A stretch of 64,000 nt of DNA from a virus. The stretch covers positions 62,001-126,000 of the IMG/VR virus record IMGVR_UViG_3300035703_000006; one strand, 5' to 3'. Position 1 is the first letter of the stretch. Each line of letters starts with the position of its first letter. A program made the position numbers and the translations under genes. The notes beneath the pieces are model-generated. The model saw only the letters and a list, made by a program, of their open reading frames with translations. It was not told where the DNA came from and did not search any database. Shown piece after piece: positions 41,261 through 51,261 of this stretch.

Positions 41261-42047
41261 TTTTCCAAACATTTATTGTGCGAGTTTAAAAGAAAGCACT
41301 GAAAGACAAGAAAACATAAGAAAACAATTTTTAGAAAATAATATTGAGTCATTTCAATTTCTTTTATCGGAAAGATTTGAAAATACTAATGATATAATTG
41401 AAGGTGAAAAGACTTTTTATCTTGATGATGGAACAAAGGGAGCAGTAACCTCACATCTAAGAATGATTAAGCATTGGTACTACAATACTAATGAACCTTA
41501 TGGATTTTTCTGTGAAGATGATTTAAGTTTAGAAACAATTAAATGTTGGAATTTTACTTGGGATGAATTTGTTAAAAATTTACCAAAAGATTGGGATTGT
41601 ATTCAATTAATGTGTGCAAGTGAAAATGCTGGTGACATAAGACTTAGAAAAAGAAACTGGGATGATTTTTCTGTTGGTGCTTATATCTTGACAAGAAAAT
41701 TTGCAAAAGTGTTAATTGACACTTTTATTAAAGATAATAAATTTTTACTTGAGTTTCCAGATAATCCAGATTGGGTTCCTTTGGCAGAACATTTGATTTA
41801 TTATACTCCTAAAAGTGTTATAGATAGTGTAGAATTGCAATATAATGTTTTTGTACTTCCTTTATTTGTAGAAGAAATAAAATTTAATACTACATTTTTT
41901 GATAGAAAATCAAAATATTGGGGAGAAGATACTGGAGTATATCAAGAAACTCACAAAGGACATCATATTGATTCTTACCATAAAGTTTTAAATTGGTGGA
42001 AAACAACTGGTAAAAATTTAACCATTCAAGAAATTATGAATTTATGA
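41238..42047 (+). CDS. GT25-type glycosyltransferase
   Basis: 269 residues; ATG 41250 is a possible alternative start. Family 25 features: N-terminal IYCASLKESTERQENIRKQF, a GAVTSHLRMIKHW block and metal-binding CEDDLSL (about 91-97), then GAYILTRKFAKVL. GT25 enzymes typically add sugars to LPS cores. Overlaps fcl by 23 nt. Confidence 0.82.
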   Translation: MLKMLSHNFPNIYCASLKESTERQENIRKQFLENNIESFQFLLSERFENTNDIIEGEKTFYLDDGTKGAVTSHLRMIKHWYYNTNEPYGFFCEDDLSLETIKCWNFTWDEFVKNLPKDWDCIQLMCASENAGDIRLRKRNWDDFSVGAYILTRKFAKVLIDTFIKDNKFLLEFPDNPDWVPLAEHLIYYTPKSVIDSVELQYNVFVLPLFVEEIKFNTTFFDRKSKYWGEDTGVYQETHKGHHIDSYHKVLNWWKTTGKNLTIQEIMNL

Positions 42048-42709
42048 AATTTTTAACATTTTTAAATAGTGGGTGTATTGAAATATGTAAAAATATGTTG
42101 AAGTCTGCTGAAAATGTAGACATTAATATGGACGATTTTTATATTGCTTGTTTGGATGAGAATTCTTATCAACATTTTAAGCAATATAAAAATTCTTTTT
42201 TGCATATTGATCAACCCATTCTGGAATATCAAGATTGGACCTTTGATGAAAATAGTGGTTTTCGTCAAATTGTAAAAAATAAATGGAAAATTATTCAAAA
42301 AATTTATCAAGAACACAAACAATTATGTTGGGTTGACACTGACATTGTTTTTGTTCAAAACCCTGTAGAATCTATATCTGGACACCAAGAAGTTTTGTTT
42401 CAAGGTGATTCCCCTGGATCTACTTTGTGTTCTGGGTTTATGGTTTTTAATGACACAAAAGAGTGTGAAGATATCGTAAATGAATGTGCTTTGATTTCAA
42501 ATGCTGATGATCAATTAGTTATTAATGAGATAGCATTAAAAAAATATTCAACTTCTATTGCAATTTTAAATCGTGACTTGTTTCCAAATGGATATGCATA
42601 TTATACTGAGGGTAAGAAAGAAAATGCTTTAATTGTTCATAATAATTGGATGGTTGGTGTTGATACTAAAATTCAAAAATTTAAGGAGGAAAACTTATGG
42701 TACTTATGA
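42044..42709 (+). CDS. Nucleotide-diphospho-sugar transferase (GT77/PF03407-like)
   Basis: 221 residues. VDTDIVFVQNP carries the DxD metal motif (about 97-107), then LCSGFMVFN, ADDQLVIN, NRDLFPNGYAYY and HNNWMVGVDTKIQKF, the classical order of this family. The acceptor is unknown. Confidence 0.8.
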   Translation: MKFLTFLNSGCIEICKNMLKSAENVDINMDDFYIACLDENSYQHFKQYKNSFLHIDQPILEYQDWTFDENSGFRQIVKNKWKIIQKIYQEHKQLCWVDTDIVFVQNPVESISGHQEVLFQGDSPGSTLCSGFMVFNDTKECEDIVNECALISNADDQLVINEIALKKYSTSIAILNRDLFPNGYAYYTEGKKENALIVHNNWMVGVDTKIQKFKEENLWYL

Positions 42710-43566
42710 AGAATGATGCATTGAGACCTGCATCAATATCTCCAACTTATCCTCCATATCATACTGGAGAGTATCTAGAAGAATATTTTTTTAGAAGATG
42801 GAATGAAGAAAATATTCAAACAAATAGAGAATATATTGATGTTTTTTGGACAAATAATTTTTGCAATGCAACTTTTGCTGGACAAACATATCAAAATATT
42901 CAAGAAGAATTAAACAATACACTTTTGCCCAATGGAAAATATTTTACAGTTTCCCAATTTGATGATGGACCTTTTGAAAAATTTCCAGAAGATACTTTGA
43001 TTTTTTCTGCAGGTGGCAATCGGGAAGGGAAAAATATTATTCCGATTCCTTTAATTTGTAGTCCAATTCCAAAAGATTTAATTGAACAAAAAGAAAAAAC
43101 TATTTTTTGTTCATTTGTTGGGTCTAGAAATACTCATCACATTCGTATGGATATGTGTAAGTATCTTTCAGATAAAGAAGGATATGAAATATCTGCAGGA
43201 AACTGGTCTACTGAAGTCCCTATGGATAATCTTAAAAGATTTGTTGACATAACTTGCTCAAGTAAATTTGCACTTGCTCCAAGGGGATATGGAAAGCAAA
43301 GTTTTAGAATGTATGAAATTCTTCAACTTGGGGCAGTTCCTGTTTATGTTTCTGATGAACATTATCTTCCTTGGATGGATGAATTGGATTGGAATGAGTT
43401 TTGTGTTCCTATCAATGAAGATGAAATTGAAGAAATTGATATTATATTAAAATCTATTTCTGATGTAGAATATAATAAATTGTTGGAGAATGGAAAAAAA
43501 GTTTATCAAGAGTACTTTACTCTTGAAGGTATGTTTGAAAACATTGTGAAGAGGATTTTAAAATGA
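42697..43566 (+). CDS. Exostosin-like glycosyltransferase (GT47-like)
   Basis: 289 residues, strong SD AAGGAGGA 6 nt before ATG. The C-terminal half has the exostosin signature KFALAPRGYGKQSFRMYEIL, then QLGAVPVYVSDEHYLPW. GT-B fold with an inverting mechanism by family precedent. Overlaps 42044 by 13 nt. Confidence 0.82.
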   Translation: MVLMKNDALRPASISPTYPPYHTGEYLEEYFFRRWNEENIQTNREYIDVFWTNNFCNATFAGQTYQNIQEELNNTLLPNGKYFTVSQFDDGPFEKFPEDTLIFSAGGNREGKNIIPIPLICSPIPKDLIEQKEKTIFCSFVGSRNTHHIRMDMCKYLSDKEGYEISAGNWSTEVPMDNLKRFVDITCSSKFALAPRGYGKQSFRMYEILQLGAVPVYVSDEHYLPWMDELDWNEFCVPINEDEIEEIDIILKSISDVEYNKLLENGKKVYQEYFTLEGMFENIVKRILK

Positions 43567-44336
43567 AATATTTTATGGTAATAGCTTCTTATCCGGATTG
43601 GAGGCAAGATTTTTTCAATGAAAATATGTCTCCAAGAAATAAAGAGTATTGTAAACTTCATGATTTTGAATACATAGAAATTACAGAAAAACTTGAACCA
43701 ATAAGAGGTAGAGTTGGTTGGATTAAAGCATTTAAAGTACAAGAATTGTTAAAAACAACTTTAAAAGATGGTGATGTTTTAACGTGTCTTGATGCCGATA
43801 TGGCAATTGTAAAAAAAGAAATTTTATATGCTCCTGATGAAAATAAATCTTTTGCTTATGCAATTGATTCTGGAAATACTCATTGTATGGGTTCTTATTC
43901 TCTCCGTGCAAATGATTGGAGTAGAAAATTATTTGATCTAATTGTTGATGAAAACAGATATAATTTTCTCAATGATCAAATGACAATTCATGAAAGATTT
44001 GGAACATATAGTAGTTTTTGGAAAGAATTTTATGATCAAGCATCTTGGTATTCTTTGGCTGGAATTAAAAGACATTCTGACAAATCTTTTTGGGAATATT
44101 CTGATTATGGATGGCATTCGGATAAAACAGCAACCGGTAAAGTCAATGAATGGTGCGAATATACATTAGAAGAATTACATGAGAATGTTCAAATTTTTCC
44201 AACGTCTTGGAACGTCACAGAACTTGAAGGGGAATCCTCTTGTGAATTCCTAATAAATAAAACACCAAGAGAAGATGTGATTATTCGTCATTTTGCTGGT
44301 GGACAACAATGGAGAAAGGAGTGGTTTAACCAATGA
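43563..44336 (+). CDS. Glycosyltransferase, galactosyl/GMA12-like GT-A fold
   Basis: 257 residues. GT-A DxD in LTCLDADMAIVKKE (about 73-86), GWIKAFKVQELL upstream and HFAGGQQWRKEW at the C-terminus, a pattern seen in GT34-like and related phage enzymes. The family assignment is approximate. Confidence 0.7.
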   Translation: MKYFMVIASYPDWRQDFFNENMSPRNKEYCKLHDFEYIEITEKLEPIRGRVGWIKAFKVQELLKTTLKDGDVLTCLDADMAIVKKEILYAPDENKSFAYAIDSGNTHCMGSYSLRANDWSRKLFDLIVDENRYNFLNDQMTIHERFGTYSSFWKEFYDQASWYSLAGIKRHSDKSFWEYSDYGWHSDKTATGKVNEWCEYTLEELHENVQIFPTSWNVTELEGESSCEFLINKTPREDVIIRHFAGGQQWRKEWFNQ

Positions 44337-44956
44337 AAAAAGTTTTTTTGGATTGTGGTACTAATCTTGGACAAGGATTTTTGCAATTTTTAGATAAAAA
44401 GATAATAGATGAGACTTTTGAAATTCATTGTTTTGAACCAAATCCTCATGCCTTAGAATTTTCAAAAAAAAGATTTTCTGAAAAAGAATACGAAAAATAT
44501 AAAATAAATTATCATGAAGTTGCTTTATGGATTGAAGAATGTACTAAAGTATTGACTTTGGAATCATTTGATGGTGAATATTATGATCAACATACCGGTC
44601 AATATCTTGGAAGTGATTTAAAATCTGGTGGAGCTACAAATATTATGGGAGATCTTTGGGAAAAACCACAATGGATAAAGGACGAATGGTTATTCAAAGA
44701 TATTGAAGTTAATTGTATTAATTTTTCTAATTTTTTGAAAAAAAATATTAGTGAAAATGATTATGTAATTTGTAAAATGGATATTGAAGGATCTGAGTAT
44801 GAAGTTCTTGGAAAAATGATAGACGATGGTACGATTGATTTAATCAATGAAATTTATATTGAGTGGCATAATCATATGTTAAAGGAAAACTATAATGATC
44901 AAATTTTTATTGATGAAATGAAAAAAAGAAATATTAAGGTTGGTGATTGGATTTGA
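44333..44956 (+). CDS. FkbM-family methyltransferase
   Basis: 207 residues. SAM-binding LDCGTNLGQG (6-15), CFEPNPHALEF, and KMDIEGSEYEVLGKM (about 145-159), the FkbM hallmark. O-methylates sugars in glycan pathways by family precedent. ATGA-coupled. Confidence 0.88.
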   Translation: MKKVFLDCGTNLGQGFLQFLDKKIIDETFEIHCFEPNPHALEFSKKRFSEKEYEKYKINYHEVALWIEECTKVLTLESFDGEYYDQHTGQYLGSDLKSGGATNIMGDLWEKPQWIKDEWLFKDIEVNCINFSNFLKKNISENDYVICKMDIEGSEYEVLGKMIDDGTIDLINEIYIEWHNHMLKENYNDQIFIDEMKKRNIKVGDWI

Positions 44957-44958
44957 TT

Positions 44959-45579
44959 ATGAAAACGTTTATATGTCATTGGAAAAAGTTAAAAGAAAGA
45001 AAAAAATATATTTTAGAAGTTTTAGAAGAAGAAAAAATTTTTGATTATGAGTTTGTAACAGATTTTGACACTAATGATTGGGATATTGATGCTATTAAAT
45101 TAGAATATCCAAATATATTTGGGAATAATCCTTGTGGAAGAAAATTAAAATATTCCGAAATCTCATTATCCCTTAAGCACATTAAAATTATAAAAGATAT
45201 ATTTTTAAATTATGATTATGCTCTAATATTGGAAGATGATGTTATTCTTTGTGATGATTTTAAGGAAGAATTTGAAAAATCTTTTTCTCAGTTACCAAAT
45301 GATTGGGATTTAGCTTGGGTTGGTACATGTTGCAATTTACATGCTCCAATTGTTGGGCAACAAAGGGTATATAAAATGAATGGATCAAGATGTACTCATG
45401 CTTATATTATGAGCAAGAAATGTGCTTCCAAAATATTAGAAGAATTGAAATATTGTAATGATGGAGCAGATTTTTATTATAATTATTTAATAGAAAAATT
45501 TAATTTAAATAACTATTGGTTTGAACCTTCACTAGCAATTCAAAATCCTAATTACAAGACTACAATTCAAAATAATTAA
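44959..45579 (+). CDS. GT25-type glycosyltransferase (second copy)
   Basis: 206 residues from ATG 44959. ISLSLKHIKIIKDIF, then ALILEDDVILCDDF with the metal-binding EDD, and GSRCTHAYIMSKKCA, the expected GT25 order. A TTG at 44947 is inside the previous gene. Confidence 0.82.
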   Translation: MKTFICHWKKLKERKKYILEVLEEEKIFDYEFVTDFDTNDWDIDAIKLEYPNIFGNNPCGRKLKYSEISLSLKHIKIIKDIFLNYDYALILEDDVILCDDFKEEFEKSFSQLPNDWDLAWVGTCCNLHAPIVGQQRVYKMNGSRCTHAYIMSKKCASKILEELKYCNDGADFYYNYLIEKFNLNNYWFEPSLAIQNPNYKTTIQNN

Positions 45580-45580
45580 T

Positions 45581-46435
45581 ATGAAAATTTCTTTTGTTGA
45601 TTTTTGGCAGTACCCAAAACAATTTGATCCAAATAATAATTTTTTTATCCATAGCATTAAAAAACTTTTTGAAAATGTTGAAGTTGTTGACCCAGAAGAT
45701 GCTGATGTAATGTTTTTTAGCGTTTTTGGTAATGAAAATTTAATGTATAAAAATTGTAAAAAAATATTTTTTACAGGAGAAAATTTAAAACCAGATTTTA
45801 AAAAATGTGATTACTCTTTAAGTTTTGAGTTTGATAATTACGATGGTAAAAATTTTAGATTACCTTTATGGTATCTTTATATTGATTGGTTTGGTGTTGG
45901 TAGTTATGGAAATCCTGATTGGTTAATACCAGAAAATTACCTTTATCAAGAGAATGAGTTCACGAAAAAGAAGAAAAATAATTTTTGTACAATAGTTTAT
46001 GGTTCTCCCGTCGAATCTAGAATTAATGCCATTCAAAAAATATCAAAGTATAAAAAAGTAGATGTATTTGGAAAAGCAAATCGAAATCACTATCTTCCAG
46101 ATGGGGAAAAATACAAATTAAATTTGTTATCTGATTATAAATTTTCTTTATGTTATGAGAATTCTGTTTCTCCTGGTTATCATACAGAAAAATTATTGCA
46201 CGGAAAAGTTGCGGGAAATGTTCCAATATACTATGGAAGTGAGACCGTCAATAATGATTTTAACTCTAAGTGTTTTATTAATACAATAAATATGACAGAT
46301 GAGCAATTTGTTGATATAATTGAACAAATTGATAAAGATTCAGGATATTATTGTTCAATAAGTAAAGAACCTTTATTTAAAAATAAAATCAATATTAATT
46401 CTGTGATCGAAAATTTCTATAAAATTTTAAATTAA
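45581..46435 (+). CDS. GT10 alpha-1,3/4-fucosyltransferase-like
   Basis: 284 residues. FTGENLKPDFKKCDYSLSFE (about 65-84) and KFSLCYENSVSPGYHTEKLL, then GKVAGNVPIYYG, the family 10 donor-binding signature. It would use the GDP-L-fucose made by gmd/fcl upstream. Confidence 0.9.
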   Translation: MKISFVDFWQYPKQFDPNNNFFIHSIKKLFENVEVVDPEDADVMFFSVFGNENLMYKNCKKIFFTGENLKPDFKKCDYSLSFEFDNYDGKNFRLPLWYLYIDWFGVGSYGNPDWLIPENYLYQENEFTKKKKNNFCTIVYGSPVESRINAIQKISKYKKVDVFGKANRNHYLPDGEKYKLNLLSDYKFSLCYENSVSPGYHTEKLLHGKVAGNVPIYYGSETVNNDFNSKCFINTINMTDEQFVDIIEQIDKDSGYYCSISKEPLFKNKININSVIENFYKILN

Positions 46436-46446
46436 GGAGAATTGAA

Positions 46447-46989
46447 ATGCCATTAAATCCTGATGGAAATTTATTAAATGAATATGTTAAAAATAGAAAA
46501 ATAAAAGTTTTTATTGAGACTGGGACAGCAGATGGTGATGGAGTACAATGTGCTTTAGATGCTGGATTTGAAAAAATTTATAGTATTGAATTAAATTCAA
46601 GTCTTTTTGAAAAATGCAAAAAAAGATTTGAAAATAATGAAAACGTTAATTTAATATGTGGAAGTTCTGAAATTGAATTGCCAAAAATATTGGAAAATAT
46701 TGATGAATCTTTTGTTCTATGGTTGGATGCACATTTTTCTGGAGGTGATTATATTGGTGAATTGATGGATATATATTTACCTAAAGAAATAACATCTATA
46801 ATAAAATTTTCAAAAAAGTTTGAAAATAGTGTTGTTATGATAGACGATATGAATCATTTTAAAAATAATAATGGTTTTTATAATCAAATTGAAAATCTTA
46901 TAAATCAACTTAAAGGTACAGGAGAAATTAGATACTATGATTATTTGTGTCCAACACATTTAGTGTCTACTTATTTGATTAAAGATTAA
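46447..46989 (+). CDS. Class I SAM-dependent methyltransferase-like
   Basis: 180 residues. SAM-site-like FIETGTADGDGVQCAL (about 22-37), YSIELNSSLFEKCKKRF, VLWLDAHFSGGDY and MIDDMNHF. The two acidic motifs fit a metal-dependent Methyltransf_24-type enzyme. Substrate unknown; SD AAGGAG. Confidence 0.75.
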   Translation: MPLNPDGNLLNEYVKNRKIKVFIETGTADGDGVQCALDAGFEKIYSIELNSSLFEKCKKRFENNENVNLICGSSEIELPKILENIDESFVLWLDAHFSGGDYIGELMDIYLPKEITSIIKFSKKFENSVVMIDDMNHFKNNNGFYNQIENLINQLKGTGEIRYYDYLCPTHLVSTYLIKD

Positions 46990-46999
46990 ATTTAAAATT

Positions 47000-47824
47000 A
47001 TGGAAAATATTACTATAGTGACAGCATTTTATGATATTGGAAGAGAAGATTGGAGTTCTTATAGTAGAAAAAATGAAGAATACTTTCGTTGTTTTAAATT
47101 ATTATGCCAATTGAAAAATAAAATTATAGTATTCAGTCAAAGTAAATTCAAAAAACAATTTGATGATATTATAGACAATATCAAATCTGATTTAATAGTT
47201 TTTTATGATGATAAAATTATTGACAATGAATTATATATTAAAAAAATAAATAAAATTCAAAAAAGTTCAGAATATTTGGATGGTATTTTGACACCAAATT
47301 GTCCAGAGTATTGGAATCCTTATTATGTTTATGTAAATTTTTTAAAAAGCGATTTTTGTTTGGAGGCAATAAAAAGAGTTCCTGAAATTGGTGATTTTGT
47401 ATCTTGGATAGATTTTGGATATGTAAAAAAACAAGAACAAATTCCAAATTCTAAACTATGGAGTTATGACTTTGACGATAAAATACACTTTTGGTGTATA
47501 AAAGATATACCTCAAGAAATAAATTTAGTTCATACAATTAAAACTAATACTGTTTATATTCAGGGATGCCATATTGTAGCGACAAAAAATAAATGGATTA
47601 TTTTAAATGAATTAATGAATAATCAAATTGAATATTTATTTTTAAATAACTTAATTGATGACGATCAAACACTAATGTTGATGTCTTATATTTCTGATAT
47701 AAAAAACTTTAAAATACATAGTGAGAATATAAATTATCAAGATTTGGATTGGTTTTTTATATTTCAATATTATAATAAAAATTGTGATTTGGATAGAAAA
47801 CAAGAAATGGAGTTTCGTAAATGA
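47000..47824 (+). CDS. HtrL/YibB-type glycosyltransferase-like
   Basis: 274 residues. N-terminal ITIVTAFYDIGREDW ... EEYF (4-29) is the HtrL/WlaTC-type signature; WIDFGYVK and a GCHIVATK segment follow later. Family members modify surface polysaccharides. Very AT-rich. Confidence 0.72.
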   Translation: MENITIVTAFYDIGREDWSSYSRKNEEYFRCFKLLCQLKNKIIVFSQSKFKKQFDDIIDNIKSDLIVFYDDKIIDNELYIKKINKIQKSSEYLDGILTPNCPEYWNPYYVYVNFLKSDFCLEAIKRVPEIGDFVSWIDFGYVKKQEQIPNSKLWSYDFDDKIHFWCIKDIPQEINLVHTIKTNTVYIQGCHIVATKNKWIILNELMNNQIEYLFLNNLIDDDQTLMLMSYISDIKNFKIHSENINYQDLDWFFIFQYYNKNCDLDRKQEMEFRK

Positions 47825-48714
47825 AATTTTTAATGTTAACCAAACCAGATCATGGTGAATATCTCTCTGACATGGTTTTGCACGCTTTTAGATTTTCGGA
47901 GCATGAAATAATTGACTATCCTAGATCTTGGTATATGTATAAAGAGGATCTAAATAAAGATAATTTTGATCCTGTTGGTAAAGTTTCTGGAAATGGATTT
48001 ACATTATTTGGTACTTTACCTAAAGACAATTCGGTGGATCGAGATGATATTGAAAATAAAATTATAAATTCTTATTTTGATTATATTATTTTCCAGAGAT
48101 GTGATTTTAGTTATGATTTGGAAGAACTAGTTTTTGAATATTATTCAAATGATAAAATAATTTTACTAGATGGTCATGATGTTGATTATTTGTTTACTAA
48201 TAGAATAAATAAAGGAATTTATTTTAAAAGAGAATATACTTCATATTCCGATAAAGTATATCCAATTTCTTTTGCTTTTCCTAAGGAAAAAATAAATTTA
48301 TATTCCGAGGAAAAAACAAAGAATATTTCGGATATCATTCCAGGGCAAACTACTTTAGGCACTTACAAATATTTGACTGAAGAAAGTTATTATAGAGAAT
48401 ATTTACAAAGTAATTTTGCCTTAACTATGAAAAAATCTGGTTGGGATTGTATGAGGCATTATGAAATTATAGCTAATAAATGTATTCCTATTTTTCAAAA
48501 TATTGAGTATTGTCCAACTGAAACAATGAAAACACTTCCAAAAGATTTATTTTTCAAAGTTAATTGTTATATCAATGAAAAAGGAGTGGAATGGTTTTCT
48601 GAAAATCAGATTTATGAAGAAATGAATAATCAAATATTTAATCATTTTGTTGATAAATGCACAACCGAAAAACTATCTGAGTATATTTTAAATGTTATTG
48701 GAGAAATAAAATGA
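47821..48714 (+). CDS. Putative glycosyltransferase, GT-B-like
   Basis: 297 residues. Middle DGHDVDYLF, and late KKSGWDCMRHYEIIANKCIP, then IFQNIEYCP, resembling the donor-side end of phage GT-B enzymes. No family named with confidence; context supports glycan work. Confidence 0.6.
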   Translation: MKFLMLTKPDHGEYLSDMVLHAFRFSEHEIIDYPRSWYMYKEDLNKDNFDPVGKVSGNGFTLFGTLPKDNSVDRDDIENKIINSYFDYIIFQRCDFSYDLEELVFEYYSNDKIILLDGHDVDYLFTNRINKGIYFKREYTSYSDKVYPISFAFPKEKINLYSEEKTKNISDIIPGQTTLGTYKYLTEESYYREYLQSNFALTMKKSGWDCMRHYEIIANKCIPIFQNIEYCPTETMKTLPKDLFFKVNCYINEKGVEWFSENQIYEEMNNQIFNHFVDKCTTEKLSEYILNVIGEIK

Positions 48715-49562
48715 TTAGTGTTTCACTTTATGGAAGATTGGGAAATCATTTATTTCAATATGCCGTTTGTAGGACAATAGCAGAAACTAATTCATATGAG
48801 TATCATATACCTAGAAATTTTCTTGGAATTTTTTTTGGATGTAATTTGGGTGTTGAAAACGATAATACTAATAAAGTATATCCAAAATTAAATAATCATG
48901 ATGCAATTCAGAGATATGATGAAAAAATGATGAGTATTGCAGATGGAACTAAACTTGAAGGATATTTTCAAACGGAAAAATACTTTTTGCACAATAGAGA
49001 AAATATTTTAAAGTGGTTTTATGTTCCTGATAATCCTTCATTGATGCAAGAACTTGAAATTGATGACAATACTTGTGTGTTGAATATTAGGGGAAATGAA
49101 TATAAGAATATAAAAGATGTTTTTCTAAACATTGATTTTTGGAAACATTCTATGGATTATATGAAAAAAATAAATCCAAATATAAAGTTTTTAATTGTTA
49201 CTGATGATTTAGAATTATCTAGAAATTGGTTCCCAGATATTAAAGTTTATCATGGTGGAACAGTAAATGATTTTACTTTAATTAATAAAGCAAAATATTT
49301 AATCATTGCAAACTCTACTTTTTCTTGGTGGGCTGCATGGTTAAATGAAAATGCAAATCTTATAATAGCACCAAAATACTGGTTTAGATATAATGTTAGT
49401 GAATCTTTTTGGTCACCAGGGGATGCAATAACAAAAAAATTTAGTTACATGGATAGAAGTGGAAGTCTTCAAACTAGTGAAGAATGCGAAAAAGAAATTA
49501 CAGAAAAAAATTATGAAGATCTTGCTGAATATTTAATTAGTATTGGATGTGAAGTAGCATGA
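48711..49562 (+). CDS. GT11 alpha-1,2-fucosyltransferase-like
   Basis: 283 residues. N-terminal YGRLGNHLFQYA (7-18), central LNIRGNEYK (family HxRRGDY-like position), and NSTFSWWAAWLNENANLIIA (about 201-220), all GT11 hallmarks. A second fucosyltransferase in the same operon as gmd, fcl and GT10. Confidence 0.92.
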   Translation: MISVSLYGRLGNHLFQYAVCRTIAETNSYEYHIPRNFLGIFFGCNLGVENDNTNKVYPKLNNHDAIQRYDEKMMSIADGTKLEGYFQTEKYFLHNRENILKWFYVPDNPSLMQELEIDDNTCVLNIRGNEYKNIKDVFLNIDFWKHSMDYMKKINPNIKFLIVTDDLELSRNWFPDIKVYHGGTVNDFTLINKAKYLIIANSTFSWWAAWLNENANLIIAPKYWFRYNVSESFWSPGDAITKKFSYMDRSGSLQTSEECEKEITEKNYEDLAEYLISIGCEVA

Positions 49563-50179
49563 ATTTAGTATTAGTGACATCATGCGTACATCAATATTCA
49601 GGATATTCTTTTTACGATTCGGAAACAAGAATTAAACAGTTGATAGAATTGACAATTGATTCAGTTAGAAAAAAAATTCCAAATTCTTATATTGTCATTT
49701 TAGAAGGAAGTGAGGTTTCTCCAGAAGAGATTAAAATTTTAAAAAATAATTCTGATCAATTATTTTTACACAATGTGAAGGGGCTTGATAAAAGTTCTGG
49801 AGAAGTATCTTTAATTTTTAATTTCTTAAATTCTTTAGATTTTAAAAAAATTTATAAAAAAATTGATAATTTGATCAAAATATCTGGCAGATATTATCTA
49901 CTTGAAAATTATAATTTTGATATGTATGCCGGTTGTGTTATAAAAAATAATAAAAAAGAGTGGTCAAATGAATATGCGTCAGAGACTAGATACTATAAAG
50001 TAAGTAAAAATAAAATAGATGATTACATTAATAATTTACATAATTTAATTGTTAATGGAATGCACCGAGATATTGAGCATAGTTTTTATTTTTATAATGT
50101 TGTTACTCCAACAAATACAATTGATAAAATAGGTATTGGTGGACTTTGTGGGGTTGATGGAGTTTATGTTGAGGATTAA
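49559..50179 (+). CDS. Hypothetical glycan-operon protein
   Basis: 206 residues. VLVTSCVHQYSGYSFYDSET and later LIKISGRYYLLENYN, reminiscent of glycosyltransferase-like proteins that carry a K-x-S-G-R-Y motif. No firm family. Coupled to both neighbours. Confidence 0.6.
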   Translation: MNLVLVTSCVHQYSGYSFYDSETRIKQLIELTIDSVRKKIPNSYIVILEGSEVSPEEIKILKNNSDQLFLHNVKGLDKSSGEVSLIFNFLNSLDFKKIYKKIDNLIKISGRYYLLENYNFDMYAGCVIKNNKKEWSNEYASETRYYKVSKNKIDDYINNLHNLIVNGMHRDIEHSFYFYNVVTPTNTIDKIGIGGLCGVDGVYVED

Positions 50180-50182
50180 TTT

Positions 50183-50713
50183 ATGAAAGTTGGTAAAGGT
50201 ACGTATGGACATGAAAATATTTCAATTAACAAAAGTCCAGAAACAAATTATGATTTATATATTGGTAATTTTTGTTCCATTGGTACTAATTTGAGTGTTT
50301 ATCTTGGGGGTCATCATAATTATAAATGGATGACTACATATCCATTTGGATTAAAATATGATCATTTAAAATCTGTAAATGGTGTAGGTTGTGTTTATCA
50401 TAATGGTGATGTTATAATTGAAAATGATGTTTGGATTGGGATTAATTGTACTGTAATGTCGGGAGTAACAATATCAAATGGTGCAGTTGTTGCTGCAAAT
50501 TCTCATGTAGTAAAGGATGTTGAACCATATTCTATTGTTGGTGGAAATCCAGCAAAACATATTAAATATAGATTTAATAAAAATATTATCAATAAATTGT
50601 TAGAAATAAAGTGGTGGAATCTTGATGATGAGAATTTAAATAAACTTTTGCCAATACTTTGTTCTGACAATTATGACGAACTTTTAAAAATAGATTCAAA
50701 TTATTTGATATAA
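50183..50713 (+). CDS. Hexapeptide-repeat acetyltransferase
   Basis: 176 residues. Left-handed beta-helix: IGNFCSIGTNLSVYLGG, then HNGDVIIENDVWIGINCTVM and GAVVAANSHVVKDVEPYSIV, ending GGNPAKHIKYRF. Xenobiotic/sugar O-acetyltransferase family (CatB/WbbJ-like); probably acetylates a sugar of the glycan. Confidence 0.88.
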   Translation: MKVGKGTYGHENISINKSPETNYDLYIGNFCSIGTNLSVYLGGHHNYKWMTTYPFGLKYDHLKSVNGVGCVYHNGDVIIENDVWIGINCTVMSGVTISNGAVVAANSHVVKDVEPYSIVGGNPAKHIKYRFNKNIINKLLEIKWWNLDDENLNKLLPILCSDNYDELLKIDSNYLI

Positions 50714-50724
50714 AGGAGATTAAA

Positions 50725-51261
50725 ATGATTGATGAAAAATGCTCTGGTTATGGTATAGTCGATTTAGTTAAAAAACTAAATCAACAAAATATAATTGGAC
50801 TTGAAATAGGATGTGCTGAAGGAAATACAACAAAACATCTATTGTCAAATATTTCAAATTTAAAGTTATATGGAATTGATCCGTATACTGAATATATTGA
50901 TTGGAATGGTTATGATTTAAATAGTGATCATATGGATAGAACTACTAAAAAATTTGAAGAAAATATTAAAGATTACAAAAATAGACACCATCTATATAAA
51001 AATTTTTCCGATGATGTAGTTGACAAATTTGAAAATAATAGTTTGGACTTTATTTTTATTGATGGTCTTCATACTTATGAACAAGTATTAAAAGATTGTA
51101 GAAATTATTATTCTAAAGTTAAAAGTGGGGGAATATTCTCTGGACATGATTATACTGCAATTGAAGCAGTTAATAGAGCAGTAGTTGAATTTGCTACTGA
51201 GGTTGAAATTCCAGAAATTTTTGATGTAGAAGTTGATGTTTGGTATTGGATTAAACCGTGA
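50725..51261 (+). CDS. SAM-dependent methyltransferase (Methyltransf_24-like)
   Basis: 178 residues. LEIGCAEGNTTKHLL (about 25-39), YGIDPYTEY, FIFIDGLHTYEQVLKD (about 110-125) and GGIFSGHDY, a complete metal-dependent methyltransferase order. Substrate unknown. Confidence 0.85.
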   Translation: MIDEKCSGYGIVDLVKKLNQQNIIGLEIGCAEGNTTKHLLSNISNLKLYGIDPYTEYIDWNGYDLNSDHMDRTTKKFEENIKDYKNRHHLYKNFSDDVVDKFENNSLDFIFIDGLHTYEQVLKDCRNYYSKVKSGGIFSGHDYTAIEAVNRAVVEFATEVEIPEIFDVEVDVWYWIKP